64,000 nt of DNA from the NCBI RefSeq assembly GCF_000272045.2, contig NZ_AJYZ02000019.1, positions 228,109-292,108 on the forward strand. The letters run 5' to 3'. Within the stretch, counting starts at the first letter, position 1. Each line of letters opens with the position of its first letter. Source of the stretch: Vibrio crassostreae 9ZC13. Lineage in GTDB: Bacteria > Pseudomonadota > Gammaproteobacteria > Enterobacterales > Vibrionaceae. Under the pieces are notes generated by a model. The model saw nothing but the letters and a program-made list of their open reading frames with translations. It did no database searches and was not told the DNA's origin. A program made the translations under genes and the position numbers. This document shows, piece after piece, positions 20,126-29,636 of the stretch.

Positions 20126-22132
20126 TTAAGCTTCGGTTTCGTTTGTCGTTTCAGGCTCGCTAGGCAAGTCCGCAAATACTTGAGTAGGTTTTGCTACTAA
20201 GTTACGGTTTTCCTGATTAACTTCAGAGAGAACTACTTCTAAAACGTCTCCCAGTTTGTATACCATTTCTTTATCGATAGATACAGTACCCATATCACCG
20301 TTGCACTCTATTCTTTCTTTATTATTAAGAATGAGAGATCCAGGGATAAATGCAGCAGCACCATTTTCAAGTAAACGTACACGCATACCTGCACGGTTAA
20401 TATCGAAAATCTCAGCTTGGAAACGAGTTTCTTCTGCTGGAGCATTGGCTAGAGTGCGAGCATACAACCAATCGCCAACATTACGCTCAGCCATGCCGTG
20501 GTGACGGCGGTGCAGGGCAAGTTCATCACCGATAGTTTCATCTGGTGTTTGAATTGGCGCTTTACCTAAGATGTGTGCTTTAAGCATACGGTGGTTAATC
20601 ATGTCGCCATATTTACGAATTGGAGAAGTCCAAGTTGCGTAAATATCTAATCCCATCGCGTAGTGCGGTGCAGGCTCATTGCTGATCTCGCTATACGCTT
20701 GGAATTTACGAATACGGTTGTCGTAGTAGCTGTTATCTAAAGAACCTAACCAACGACGTAGAGTAGCAAAACCTTCTAGAGAAATGATTTGCTCTTCAGT
20801 GAACGGCGTTTCCGCTTGCGGGTTTACCAGTTCAAGAACGTCGGAGATTTTCTCAGCCTTGAAACCAGAATGGCAGTTAAACACACCTTGGTTGAAGCTC
20901 TCTTTTAGTACTCGGCCCGCACAGATGTTCGCGCTGATCATTGATTCTTCAACCAGCTTGTTTGCGCTACGACGCATGTCAGCGTGGATAGCGACAACAT
21001 CGTTATCTTCGCTCAGTTCAAAGCGGTAGTCAGGGCGATCTGGGAACACAACAGCGTTTGCTGAGCGCCATGCTGAACGTGCTTGAGCAAATTGGTGAAG
21101 ATCAGAAACAATTGCAGCAATCTCTTCTGATGGTTGCCATTTCTCTGATGCACCTGTTTCTAGCCAGTCTGATACGTTGTCGTAAGCAAGACGAGCATGA
21201 GATTTGATGTTTGCAGCGAAGAAGTTAATGTCATCACCGATAACGCCATCTTTAGATACCGTTACTGTGCAGCAAAGTGCAGGACGAACTTCGTTCTCGA
21301 TCAGTGAACATAGGTTGTCAGCAAGATCACGAGGCAACATTGGGATGTTGCGACCAGGAAGGTAGATAGTGAAACCGCGCTCGCGTGCCACTTTATCCAT
21401 CGCATCATCTGGAGAGATGTAAGCCGTTGGATCAGCAATTGCGATAGTCAGTTCAAAATCACCGTTCTCTTTTTTCTTCGCGTAAAGCGCGTCATCCATA
21501 TCTTTTGTGCTTTCGCCATCGATAGTCACAAAAGGGACGTGCGTCATGTCTACACGTTCAAGATCGGCGTCATCGTTGATTAGCCAGTTGTCGATGCCTT
21601 CAGGCTCGCTGTTTGGTAGATCGTTTTGTGCCAGCGTTACCCACCAAGGTGCGATCTTGTCGTCAGCGTCTGTGATTTTTTCAGAGATTTGAGCCAAGAA
21701 TCCGTTGTCACCTTTTAACGGGTGTTGAATGATATGAGCAACAACCCAGTCACCTTCTTTAAGCGTTTCAGGGTTTAGACCCTTCATTGCTTTCGCTTTA
21801 AGTTGCAGTTTTTTGAGCTGCGGGTGATCAGGAACAACGTTCAATCGGCCTTTGAAAAGCTTAACTCGTGCAATAAAGCGAGTAAGACCTTGTTCAACCA
21901 ATTCCTCAGGCTCTGCTACTTCGCGCTCTTTCTCTGTGCGAATGATGGCAATCACCTTGTCACCGTGCACACATTTCTTCATGTACGGAGGCGGGATAAA
22001 GAAGCTTGTTTTGCTATCAACTTCGAGAAAACCAAAACCTTTTTCAGTGGCTTTGATGGTACCTTCCTTTTTAGGGAGGGTTTCTTGGATTTGCTGCTTG
22101 AGCTGAGCGAGTAGAGGATTATCTTGAAACAT
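20126..22132 (-). CDS. rnb: Exoribonuclease II
   Basis: 668-aa 3'-to-5' processive exonuclease of the RNB superfamily (E. coli RNase II is 644 aa). Order: two N-terminal cold-shock domains ([20 protein letters not shown]), the RNB catalytic domain with metal-binding Asp residues in [20 protein letters not shown] and [17 protein letters not shown], then [20 protein letters not shown], and a C-terminal S1 domain ([20 protein letters not shown]). It degrades mRNA and trims RNA 3' ends in the cytoplasm. Ends with an acidic tail. Monocistronic with its own terminator, as in V. cholerae where it is also on chromosome 2 (from memory). Confidence 0.95.
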   Translation of the reverse strand: MFQDNPLLAQLKQQIQETLPKKEGTIKATEKGFGFLEVDSKTSFFIPPPYMKKCVHGDKVIAIIRTEKEREVAEPEELVEQGLTRFIARVKLFKGRLNVVPDHPQLKKLQLKAKAMKGLNPETLKEGDWVVAHIIQHPLKGDNGFLAQISEKITDADDKIAPWWVTLAQNDLPNSEPEGIDNWLINDDADLERVDMTHVPFVTIDGESTKDMDDALYAKKKENGDFELTIAIADPTAYISPDDAMDKVARERGFTIYLPGRNIPMLPRDLADNLCSLIENEVRPALCCTVTVSKDGVIGDDINFFAANIKSHARLAYDNVSDWLETGASEKWQPSEEIAAIVSDLHQFAQARSAWRSANAVVFPDRPDYRFELSEDNDVVAIHADMRRSANKLVEESMISANICAGRVLKESFNQGVFNCHSGFKAEKISDVLELVNPQAETPFTEEQIISLEGFATLRRWLGSLDNSYYDNRIRKFQAYSEISNEPAPHYAMGLDIYATWTSPIRKYGDMINHRMLKAHILGKAPIQTPDETIGDELALHRRHHGMAERNVGDWLYARTLANAPAEETRFQAEIFDINRAGMRVRLLENGAAAFIPGSLILNNKERIECNGDMGTVSIDKEMVYKLGDVLEVVLSEVNQENRNLVAKPTQVFADLPSEPETTNETEA

Positions 22133-22525
22133 TTTGACTTTTATCTATCGAGGACAATTGAGCACACTATAATCATTGCGAGGCTTGATTACTACTTAAA
22201 GGCGAAGTGAGCGTTAATTAATTGCCCTCTTATTTAACTAGGTCAATTTGCTAGGAGATGGGTGCTGTGACGAGATATTCATCAAGTTTTGACGATATGA
22301 TAACCAGTATTGATGTAAAAGCGAAAAATATGTGATGTATTTCAATTTTTTCTGGATTTTTTTATGCATTTAGGGAATAATCCGCCTCCCTTAGACGTCC
22401 CTAATGGCTTGAAGTGTTTTATTACTGCTTCGTAACTCTGAATGGAATCAGTATCTGATTGGATCAGTATTGGAATTGATAGAGCTCCCGGGACCTTTTG
22501 TTTACTTATATATAGTGGGATCCCA
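22133..22525. other. Divergent intergenic region of rnb and the DEAD-box helicase gene
   Basis: 393 bp, AT-rich, with no credible gene. An open frame reaches back from the helicase to 22442, but the conserved N-terminus begins at 22526. The long leader would suit the extended, cold-regulated 5' UTR known for deaD-type helicases; no defined element could be recognised. Confidence 0.4.
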
Positions 22526-24511
22526 ATGTCCGAATCTGTAATTCAATTTAATGAATTAGCCCTAAACGATAACATTCTTTCAGCTCTTGATAGCATGGGT
22601 TTCGTTTCTCCGACTCCAATCCAAGCAGCAGCTATTCCTCTTCTTCTTGAAGGCCGTGACGCACTAGGTAAAGCACAGACTGGTACTGGTAAAACAGCAG
22701 CATTCTCTCTGCCTTTACTTAACAAAATCAACCTGAACCAACACAAACCACAAGCAATCATCATGGCTCCTACTCGTGAGCTAGCGATTCAAGTTGCTGC
22801 GGAAATCAAAAACCTTGGCCGTGATATCAAAGGTCTTAAAGTTATTGAAATCTACGGTGGTGCTTCAATTGTTGACCAAATGCGTGCTCTAAGCCGCGGT
22901 GCTCACATTGTTGTTGGTACTCCAGGTCGTGTTAAAGACTTACTAACTCGTGACCGTCTACACCTAGATGAAGCACACACATTTGTTCTTGATGAAGCAG
23001 ATGAAATGCTGAAAATGGGCTTCGTAGATGACGTTACTTGGATCCTAGAGCAAGCTCCAGAATCTGCACAACGTGTACTTTTCTCTGCAACTATGCCTCC
23101 AATGGTTAAGACTATTGTTGACCGTTACCTACGTAACCCGGCTAGAGTTGACGTTGCTGGTACTAACCACACAGTTGATAAAGTAGCGCAGAACTTCTGG
23201 GTTGTTAAAGGCGTAGAAAAAGACGAAGCAATGTCTCGTCTTCTAGAAACCGAAGAAACTGACGCGTCAATCGTATTCGTACGTACTCGTCAAGACACTG
23301 AGCGTCTAGCTGATTGGCTATCTGCACGTGGCTTCAAAGCTGCTGCACTGCACGGTGATATTCCTCAGTCTCTACGTGAGCGTACTGTTGATCACATCAA
23401 ACAAGGTGTTATCGACATCCTAGTTGCAACTGACGTTGTAGCTCGTGGTCTTGATGTTCCACGTATCACTCACGTATTCAACTACGACATCCCATTCGAT
23501 GTTGAATCTTACATCCACCGTATTGGTCGTACTGGCCGTGCTGGACGTAAAGGTAAAGCGATCCTACTAGTTCGCACTAACCAAATTCGCATGCTTCGCA
23601 CAATCGAGCGTGTAACTAAGTCTCAAATGGAAGAAATCCAACTTCCTCTACGTGACCAAGTTGCTGCTGCACGTGTTGCTAAGCTTGGCGCTGAACTTGA
23701 AACTGAGAAAGAAAGCAAAGCACTAGAAAACTTTGCAGGTCTTATCTCTACTCTTCAAGAGTCTCTAGAAGTTGATGCTGCTACTCTAGCTGCAATGCTT
23801 CTTAAGCGTCAGCAAGGTAAGAGCCCACTATTCTACGTTGGCGAAGACCCGATGATCGCTGCTATTGAGCGTGATAAGAACCGTCGCAAAGAGCGTCGTG
23901 AAGATCGTGACAACGGCCGTGACGGTGGTGGTCGCAACTTCAATACTCAAGATTGGGATACTTACCAACTACAAGTTGGCCGTGAGCAAGGCGTTCAGGT
24001 TAAAGACATCGTTGGCGCACTAGCAAACGAACTTGGCCTAACTAAAGGTTCTATCGGTGCTATCAAGCTAGACCAAGGTTCTACTTACGTTCAACTGCCA
24101 AAAGCAATGAACTCTGAAACTGCTGGTAAGCTAAGCAAACTTCGCATTCGTCAAAAAGAAGCTGGCGCTGTAGTTGTTGATTTCAATGACTTCCGTGAGC
24201 CTCGTCGTGGCGGCGGCGGTCGTGATGGCAACCGTGGTGGCAACCGTGGCGGTCGTGATGGTGGCGGCTACCGTGGTAACCGTGAAGGCGGCAACCGCGA
24301 AGGTGGTAACCGTGAAGGCGGTCGTGGTGGATACCGTGGCAACCGAGATGGTGCTCGCGATGGTAACTCTGCTGGCGGACGTGATGGCGAACGTCGTTTC
24401 GACCGTAACCGTGGTGGCGATCACCGTGGTAACTTCCGTGGCGAACGTGGCCATGGTAACGGCAATGGCGGTGGTAACCGTGGTCGTCGTCCAGAGCGCA
24501 ACGAAGGTTAA
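22526..24511 (+). CDS. deaD: DEAD-box RNA helicase DeaD/CsdA
   Basis: 661-aa ATP-dependent RNA helicase for ribosome assembly and mRNA decay in the cold. Motifs in order: Q motif (FNELALNDNILSALDSMGF), Walker A AQTGTGKT (residues 50-57), APTRELAIQ, GTPGRVKDLL, DEAD, SAT, IVFVRTRQDTERLADWL, VATDVVARGLDVPRITHV and HRIGRTGRAGR. A DbpA-like RNA-binding domain (GREQGVQVKDIVGALANELG) follows. The last 104 residues are an Arg/Gly/Asn-rich tail with three tandem NREGG units. Start ATG 22526 opens at MSESVIQFNE, like E. coli CsdA. Terminator at 24554. Confidence 0.93.
   Translation: MSESVIQFNELALNDNILSALDSMGFVSPTPIQAAAIPLLLEGRDALGKAQTGTGKTAAFSLPLLNKINLNQHKPQAIIMAPTRELAIQVAAEIKNLGRDIKGLKVIEIYGGASIVDQMRALSRGAHIVVGTPGRVKDLLTRDRLHLDEAHTFVLDEADEMLKMGFVDDVTWILEQAPESAQRVLFSATMPPMVKTIVDRYLRNPARVDVAGTNHTVDKVAQNFWVVKGVEKDEAMSRLLETEETDASIVFVRTRQDTERLADWLSARGFKAAALHGDIPQSLRERTVDHIKQGVIDILVATDVVARGLDVPRITHVFNYDIPFDVESYIHRIGRTGRAGRKGKAILLVRTNQIRMLRTIERVTKSQMEEIQLPLRDQVAAARVAKLGAELETEKESKALENFAGLISTLQESLEVDAATLAAMLLKRQQGKSPLFYVGEDPMIAAIERDKNRRKERREDRDNGRDGGGRNFNTQDWDTYQLQVGREQGVQVKDIVGALANELGLTKGSIGAIKLDQGSTYVQLPKAMNSETAGKLSKLRIRQKEAGAVVVDFNDFREPRRGGGGRDGNRGGNRGGRDGGGYRGNREGGNREGGNREGGRGGYRGNRDGARDGNSAGGRDGERRFDRNRGGDHRGNFRGERGHGNGNGGGNRGRRPERNEG
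24278..24322 (+). repeat. 15-bp in-frame tandem repeat in the helicase RGG tail
   Basis: Three consecutive units of AACCGYGAAGGYGGY encode NREGG x3. Variation is confined to third positions. Surrounding sequence is a degenerate Arg/Gly/Asn low-complexity tract (about 24200-24505). Confidence 0.85.
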
Positions 24512-24553
24512 TCAACCTGTCGCTTAGACGCTTTAGGTCTAGACACTGAATTT

Positions 24554-24582
24554 AAAAGCCGAGCGTAATGCTCGGCTTTTTT
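24554..24582 (+). terminator. Terminator of the DEAD-box helicase gene
   Basis: Stem AAAAGCCGAGC / GCTCGGCTTTT followed by T6. Confidence 0.88.
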
Positions 24583-25252
24583 GTGCCTGCTATTTGAACT
24601 TAAGCTTTGGTTGGCTCGATATTCGTAGATAACTTACTTTAATCAAGCTTCGTTCCTGTAACTATGCTTCGTCCATGAAACTAAGCATCGCGCCTAGAAC
24701 GAATGTTAGTGCCAAAACTTAGCTGTATCGCGTTCTAAGCCTATACCAAAAGAACGTGCTACAAGATGCTGAAACAAAGAGTGAAGGCTATCTAAGCGTC
24801 GTTACAGTGCATCTATTCGTAGTTGTGCTCGAAGGCAATCAAAATAAGATCAGATCACTATTCTCAACTTCAGTGAGCTTTTTGATGCAAACACTGAGCA
24901 ATTGAGAAATCGAGCAAAAAGTTATCGGTAATGATAAGCAGACGAAAGGGAAGGGTGGTTGTTTTTCAAGCGGATCACCTGCATTTGTTCGAGTCGCTTT
25001 AATTAACTGAATCAAGTTAAAAATAACGTGAGCACTCGTTTGCGTCACCTGTTCATTAATTTTCTTATTCAACTATTTTTTAATTCCGCTCTCGAAATAA
25101 ATAATTTAATGACCAAGATCAACTTAATTGTGTTCATTTAGTGATTTTTTCAAAACAAAAGTTGAAAGATTCAAAAATTATTGAATAATGGACTTAACTA
25201 AAATTGAAGTAAACACTTCATCCAATTCGTACTGAAACAGGATCCATATCCA
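24583..25252. other. 670-bp gene-free region upstream of ackA
   Basis: No convincing gene on either strand. A leftward open frame (24839-25072) has no ribosome binding site and a non-protein-like composition. The right part is strongly AT-rich and contains the ackA promoter region with a candidate FNR-like site at 25109-25122. Confidence 0.5.
25109..25122. promoter_or_regulatory. Possible FNR-type site upstream of ackA
   Basis: ATGAC-CAAG-ATCAA compared with consensus TTGAT-N4-ATCAA: right half perfect, left half 3/5. It lies 131 nt before the start codon. Anaerobic control would suit acetate kinase, but the match is only suggestive. Confidence 0.3.
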
Positions 25253-26446
25253 ATGTCTAATTCGTTTGTTCTGGTTATTAACTCGGGTAGTTCATCCCTA
25301 AAATTTGCTGTAATCGATTCTGTTTCTGGTGAAGCAGTATTAAGTGGCCTAGGGGAGTGTTTTGGTCTTGAAGATGCTCGTATGAGCTGGAAATTCCAAG
25401 GCGAGAAAACTGAAATTGCCATTCAAGGTGAAGATAACCACCACAAAATTGCCATTGGCAAATTGGTTGGCCTGATGGAAGACCTAGGCTTCACGGCTGA
25501 TATCGTGGCTATCGGTCACCGTATCGTTCACGGCGGTGAGAAGTTCACTCAAACGGTTCGCATTACTGAAGAAGTAACGAACGAAATTGAAAGCCTATCT
25601 GACCTAGCTCCACTTCATAACCCAGCAGGTGCTATCGGTATCCGTGCTGCAATTGAAGCTTTCCCTTCTCTACCTCAGTTCGCTGTATTTGATACTGCTT
25701 TCCACCAAACAATGCCTCAACGTGCATTCACTGGTGCAATCGCAAAAGAGCTATACACAGACTTCGGCGTACGTCGCTACGGTTTCCACGGCACTAGCCA
25801 CTACTTCGTTAGCCGTGAAGCTGCGAAGATGGTTAACAAGCCAATCGAAAAATCGAGCTTCATCTCTGTTCACCTAGGTAACGGCGCATCTGTATGTGCT
25901 ATTAAAGATGGTAACAGTGTTGATACTTCTATGGGCTTCACACCACTTTCAGGCCTAATGATGGGCACACGTTGTGGTGACCTAGACCCAGGCATCATCG
26001 AATACCTACTTAAGAAAGGCTGGTCACAAGAGCAAGTATTTAACTCTCTAAACAAGGAGTCTGGCTTCCTTGGCGTGTCTGGTCTTACGAGCGATGCTCG
26101 TGGCATCTTAGAAGCAATGGAAGAGGGCCACGAAGGCGCTAAGCTTGCGTTTGAGGTGTTTACTTACCGCGTAGCGAAATACGTTGCTTCTTACCTAGCA
26201 ACGCTAGATTCTTTAGACGGTATCATCTTCACTGGTGGTATCGGTGAGAACTCTCTACCAATTCGTCGTGAGATCTTAAACAACCTTAAGATTCTAGGTT
26301 TCGTTGAAGATGTAGCAGGTAACGAATCTGCTCGCTTTGGTGCTGAAGGGATCATCGCTAAGTCTGAAATGTTAGACGCAGTAGCAATGGTTATCCCAAC
26401 CAATGAAGAATTCGTGATTGCTCAACAGTCGGTTGAACTGCTGTAA
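25253..26446 (+). CDS. ackA: Acetate kinase, stand-alone copy
   Basis: 397-aa enzyme interconverting acetate + ATP and acetyl phosphate + ADP. ASKHA-fold motifs are all present: LVINSGSSSLKFAVID, IGHRIVHGGEKF, AVFDTAFHQTMP, RYGFHGTSHYFVS, SVHLGNGASVCAIKDGNSVD and GLMMGTRCGDLDPG. No phosphotransacetylase gene is adjacent, unlike the ackA-pta operon; V. cholerae similarly has a second acetate kinase on chromosome 2 (from memory). The last 52 nt, including the stop, are repeated at 29776-29827, which suggests that the current 3' end arrived with the downstream insert. Confidence 0.95.
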   Translation: MSNSFVLVINSGSSSLKFAVIDSVSGEAVLSGLGECFGLEDARMSWKFQGEKTEIAIQGEDNHHKIAIGKLVGLMEDLGFTADIVAIGHRIVHGGEKFTQTVRITEEVTNEIESLSDLAPLHNPAGAIGIRAAIEAFPSLPQFAVFDTAFHQTMPQRAFTGAIAKELYTDFGVRRYGFHGTSHYFVSREAAKMVNKPIEKSSFISVHLGNGASVCAIKDGNSVDTSMGFTPLSGLMMGTRCGDLDPGIIEYLLKKGWSQEQVFNSLNKESGFLGVSGLTSDARGILEAMEEGHEGAKLAFEVFTYRVAKYVASYLATLDSLDGIIFTGGIGENSLPIRREILNNLKILGFVEDVAGNESARFGAEGIIAKSEMLDAVAMVIPTNEEFVIAQQSVELL

Positions 26447-26447
26447 T
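26396..26447 (+). repeat. Left copy of the ackA 3'-end direct repeat
   Basis: 52 nt covering the last codons and stop of ackA; 49/52 identical to 29776-29827. The three differences (26404, the Val codon and the penultimate Leu codon) are all synonymous third positions. Confidence 0.9.
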
Positions 26448-26467
26448 TTTTTCAAAAACAGATAGTT

Positions 26468-26494
26468 AAAAGCGAGCTTAGTGCTCGCTTTTTT
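26468..26494 (+). terminator. Terminator of ackA
   Basis: Stem AAAAGCGAGC / GCTCGCTTTT with a 5-nt loop and T6, 22 nt after the stop codon. Confidence 0.88.
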
Positions 26495-26713
26495 GATCTT
26501 ATATGTTGGATAGACCATCGCTAAGTGGCCTTATAGCGAGATAGTCAAAACTCATTCTATTGATTTCGGCAAATCATTTTGTAGCTTCAAACTAGTGATG
26601 TTAGGGCTGGCTTGTGATGCCCCAAAAACGCCTAGAATTGAACTTGCAAGGTTTCAGATACAAAAAGTAATAGATGCGACGATCTAGCCCCATCGCCCTC
26701 AATGAAATTAAGA

Positions 26714-27679
26714 CTATTGCTTGAATGTAGTGCGCCACTGAATCGGCGATACATGAAAAGCCGATTTAAAGTGCTTTCTGAATACACTGTCAGAGCCAAA
26801 ACCCGCTTGCTCTGCAACTTGAGGTATCGATAGTTTCGTGGTTTCTAATAGACGTTGGCTAAGCACCAAGCGTTTATTTTGCAACCATTCACCAAATGTA
26901 CAGCCATAGGTAGCTTTAAACTGGCGTGTGAAGGTTCTTTTGCTCATCGCACAGCGCTCAGCGACTGCATCTAGTGAGTGAGGCAGATGGACGTTTTGTT
27001 CGACATGCTCAATCACAAGGCTGATGCTTGTTTCTGCGAGTGGCTTTACGCTAATCGGTGCAGGTATGTACTGTTGCTGTCCACCAGTTCGAAATGGCGC
27101 TGTCACCATCTTACGTGCGAGATCATTCGCAAGTACACTGCCACACAGGCGGCGCACTATGTGGAGACAGCAATCTAGCGAAGCTGCTACCCCTGCTGAG
27201 GTAATGATAGTCTCATGTTCAATAAATAGAGGGTTTGGATCAAAATTCACCTTAGGAAATTGCTGCTGAAATTGTTCGGAAAACGCCCAATGGCTTGTGG
27301 CACGTTTTCCATCGAGAACGCCAGCACATGCAAGTACATAAGACCCGAGGCAGAGTCCTACTAGTAGCTTACCTTTCCCATGATGCTCTATTAGCGCCTC
27401 TATAAGTCGCTCACTTGGCTCTGGCAGGTCATTTGGCCAGCTTGGAACAATCACAATATCCGCCTCTTTAATAGCGCTCAAATCTCTATCGATCACCACA
27501 CCAAATCCTGAGCTTGTTTCCAATGGCGAGCTTTTTTCGCTACAGATTTTCAAGTCAAACCGAGGCGGCTGATCGAAAAAGATATCTTGAAACACCATAC
27601 AGGGTACAGAGAGATGAAAAGCACTGATCCCTTCAAAGGCAATCAAAGTGATTTTGACTAACTCGGTTGATTTCTCCAT
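26714..27679 (-). CDS. GlxA-type transcriptional regulator (DJ-1/PfpI-like plus AraC HTH)
   Basis: 321 aa. Residues 1-190 are a DJ-1/PfpI (class I glutamine amidotransferase-like) domain: KITLIAFEGISAFHLSVPCM, then GKLLVGLCLGSYVLACAGVL, where the nucleophile-elbow Cys is in G-L-C-L-G, and RATSHW. Residues 220-321 are an AraC DNA-binding domain (HSLDAVAERCAMSKRTFTRQ and LSIPQVAEQAGFGSDSVFRK). This architecture is typical of GlxA/FtrA/CdhR regulators of amine, amino-acid or choline-type catabolism. It is divergent from the hydrolase gene, with an 8-bp inverted repeat between them, so it probably controls that gene. Confidence 0.9.
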   Translation of the reverse strand: MEKSTELVKITLIAFEGISAFHLSVPCMVFQDIFFDQPPRFDLKICSEKSSPLETSSGFGVVIDRDLSAIKEADIVIVPSWPNDLPEPSERLIEALIEHHGKGKLLVGLCLGSYVLACAGVLDGKRATSHWAFSEQFQQQFPKVNFDPNPLFIEHETIITSAGVAASLDCCLHIVRRLCGSVLANDLARKMVTAPFRTGGQQQYIPAPISVKPLAETSISLVIEHVEQNVHLPHSLDAVAERCAMSKRTFTRQFKATYGCTFGEWLQNKRLVLSQRLLETTKLSIPQVAEQAGFGSDSVFRKHFKSAFHVSPIQWRTTFKQ

Positions 27680-27682
27680 ATT

Positions 27683-27717
27683 TGTCTCGATTTGCGCGAA
27701 TATTGACTTTCGAGACA
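27683..27717. promoter_or_regulatory. Inverted repeat in the divergent GlxA-regulator/hydrolase promoter
   Basis: Perfect 8-bp arms TGTCTCGA (27683-27690) and TCGAGACA (27710-27717) with a 19-nt spacer, between the divergent genes. Candidate operator for the adjacent regulator. Confidence 0.45.
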
Positions 27718-27793
27718 GTATGGCAAGATTACCGAAAATAGCATACTAAATCACATAGAGAATATGACTCATGAGTGAATTTAGAGAGGTATT

Positions 27794-28585
27794 ATGAAGA
27801 TCCATCACCTACGTAGCGCAACTTTTATCATTGAATCTGGCGAAAAATTTATCCTTATTGATCCTATGTTGGGGAAAAAAGGCTCTATGCCTCCGTTTTC
27901 AGTCATTAAGGCTAAGGCCGCGAAAAATCCAACGGTTGAGATGCCAAGTAATGCCGATGAGCTACTAAACAAGGTTACTCATACCTTAATTACTCACAGT
28001 CAAACACTTGGTATCAAGGCATTACAACATGGAGATCACCTAGATCCGGCAGGTGAGACGTTTTTAACAAGTCGTAATATCCCAGTTGCGACACCAGCCA
28101 AAGATAAGGCTTACCTAGAAAAATACGACTTGACGGTAAATTGGGGAATTGAAGACTGGCAAACTATCGACTTTTTAGGCGGAAAACTAACTGCGGTTCC
28201 TGCTTTACACGGTCATGGTTGGATTCACAAGGTAATGGCTAATGGTGTTGGATTTTTCTTGGAGCTCCCCAATGAGCCTTCTATTTACATTAGCGGTGAT
28301 ACAGTTCTAACCGATGATGTAAGACGAGCGTTGACTGAGTTGAAACCTGATATCACAGTAGTCGCGGCAGGTCGTGCTCGTATGGACGTTGGTCAACCGT
28401 TATTGATGTCTATTGATGAGGTCATGGAGTTTATTCGCCTTTCCCCTAATAAGGTGGTTGCGAACCATATGGAGGCACTCAATCACTGTGCAGTGACTCG
28501 ACCAATTCTTAAAGAAGCAATTGATAAAAACGGTTTGTCAGATAAAGTCCTTATTCCTGCTGATGGTGAGACCTTGGAGTTTTAG
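27794..28585 (+). CDS. Metallo-beta-lactamase-fold hydrolase
   Basis: 263-aa cytoplasmic protein of the UlaG-like/UPF0173 branch. It starts MKIHHLRSATFIIESGEKFI with FILIDPML (the usual second strand and Asp). The metal motif is unusual: the first His (residue 68, LITHSQ) is separated from HGDHLD (79-84) by ten residues, whereas the canonical motif is H-x-H-x-D-H. Later ligands look normal: PALHGHGW, YISGDTVLTDDV and VANHMEALNH. Substrate unknown. It is divergent from the GlxA-type regulator; ribosome binding site GAGAGG 6 nt before ATG. Confidence 0.82.
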   Translation: MKIHHLRSATFIIESGEKFILIDPMLGKKGSMPPFSVIKAKAAKNPTVEMPSNADELLNKVTHTLITHSQTLGIKALQHGDHLDPAGETFLTSRNIPVATPAKDKAYLEKYDLTVNWGIEDWQTIDFLGGKLTAVPALHGHGWIHKVMANGVGFFLELPNEPSIYISGDTVLTDDVRRALTELKPDITVVAAGRARMDVGQPLLMSIDEVMEFIRLSPNKVVANHMEALNHCAVTRPILKEAIDKNGLSDKVLIPADGETLEF

Positions 28586-28627
28586 ATACCTGAACTAATC
28601 CGGTGACTCCCGATTTAAGTAAATAGT

Positions 28628-28657
28628 CTAAATGATTTCTGTCCAGAGACGTGTTAT
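28628..28657 (-). pseudogene. Short decayed coding end related to the 29625-29753 remnant
   Basis: The minus strand reads ITRLWTEII-stop. The corresponding DNA (28637-28656) is 17/20 identical to 29733-29752, which reads LTRVWTE in the same frame. The two copies flank the CPBP protease gene. Probably fragments of related mobile-element or cassette genes; identity unknown. Confidence 0.3.
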
Positions 28658-28838
28658 GCCGCCATGCTTTGGGACAAGAACGCCTCAGTGCTATGACTCT
28701 AAAACGCGTGTGCCTCAAAATCCGGCAGAGTTAAACCCATACATATCCTGTTCCAGTTTTTCACCAGATTATTTAGTCGTGAAGATCTCGATACGATTGA
28801 AATTAATGTGAGGCGGATGATATAAATGTAATCTTTAA

Positions 28839-29636
28839 ATGCAAGAATTAATAAATTTAGATATGGTACAAATGGATAACTTTCCCACCGTAGGACTTAA
28901 AACCTCGTTACCCATAAGCATATTGGCACTTGCCTTATATTACTTATGGGGCGACATGGGTTTTAATGATCTTCGAGGCCTTTTTTGGGTGGTGGCGTTT
29001 GTGATGATGCTTACTTTAAAGAAGAGTGAAAATAGCCTCTTTTCAGTAACTCCACAAGTTTCCTCTTTTACTCATCATGTATTCCCAATTACTGTGCTAG
29101 CGATTGGCGTGGCTTGTATCACGTTGTTCTATATGGAATTTATCCGGCAATATGTCACGGGACAAGAAGTCGACTATATCGTAGGATTTCTCGTTAGTGG
29201 TGAACTGGAAGTAAGCGAGAAACTAAATTATCTTTTCGAAACCGTTATATTAGCTCCGTTATCAGAGGAGTTTTTCTTCAGGTTTATCTTGCTAAGTAGC
29301 ATATGCTTACTTTTGAGAAACAAGTTTGTAGGCGTAATTTTATCGTCACTCTTATTCGCCTACGGCCATGAAGACCCTGTCGTTGCTTTTTCTCTAGGTA
29401 TCACTGCATCAATAGTTCTACTGAAATACATGAGTATATATAGCGCTATAATCTTTCATACGATTTATAATTTGTGGATATATACAGTGGAAGTTTTTAT
29501 CGTACCCGCATTTTTCTTTAATGATTGGGACTTTGCACCAAGTGGGAACATCGGAACAATCGTTTCTATAATGGCATTAGCTGTATCTTTTTTGGCACTA
29601 TTGATTATTAAACGCAAGGAAAAATCAATACAATAA
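28839..29636 (+). CDS. CPBP-family intramembrane metalloprotease
   Basis: 265-aa polytopic membrane protein of the Abi/Rce1 (type II CAAX protease-like) family. All three catalytic motifs are present: EEFFFR (143-148), FAYGH (173-177) and HTIYN (207-211). About seven hydrophobic segments are visible, for example LPISILALALYYLW and ITVLAIGVACITLFYM. Start is uncertain: ATG 28839 or in-frame ATGs at 28863/28872; none has a strong ribosome binding site. The gene is AT-richer than its neighbours, lies in the putative island and is flanked by a 20-bp imperfect repeat, all suggesting transfer. CPBP proteins serve in prenyl-protein-like processing, bacteriocin immunity or membrane signalling; which applies here is unknown. 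Confidence 0.85.
   Translation: MQELINLDMVQMDNFPTVGLKTSLPISILALALYYLWGDMGFNDLRGLFWVVAFVMMLTLKKSENSLFSVTPQVSSFTHHVFPITVLAIGVACITLFYMEFIRQYVTGQEVDYIVGFLVSGELEVSEKLNYLFETVILAPLSEEFFFRFILLSSICLLLRNKFVGVILSSLLFAYGHEDPVVAFSLGITASIVLLKYMSIYSAIIFHTIYNLWIYTVEVFIVPAFFFNDWDFAPSGNIGTIVSIMALAVSFLALLIIKRKEKSIQ

Noticed and set aside
22442..22525. N-terminal extension of 28 codons on the DEAD-box helicase
   Set aside because: Translation before MSESVIQFNE is not family-like; ATG 22526 matches the known CsdA start.
24131..24527. Three overlapping open frames of 107-117 codons in the helicase RGG region
   Set aside because: Low-complexity translations (Thr/Ala/Val or His/Tyr/Gly runs) created by the Gly/Arg codon repeats.
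24839..25072. 77-codon minus-strand frame before ackA
   Set aside because: No ribosome binding site, no convincing composition, AT-rich promoter region.
28632..28811. 59-codon plus-strand frame, and an overlapping frame reading HILFQFFTRLFSREDLDTIE
   Set aside because: Competing open frames on both strands, no ribosome binding site; the region is better described as decayed sequence, though one frame may be a true remnant.
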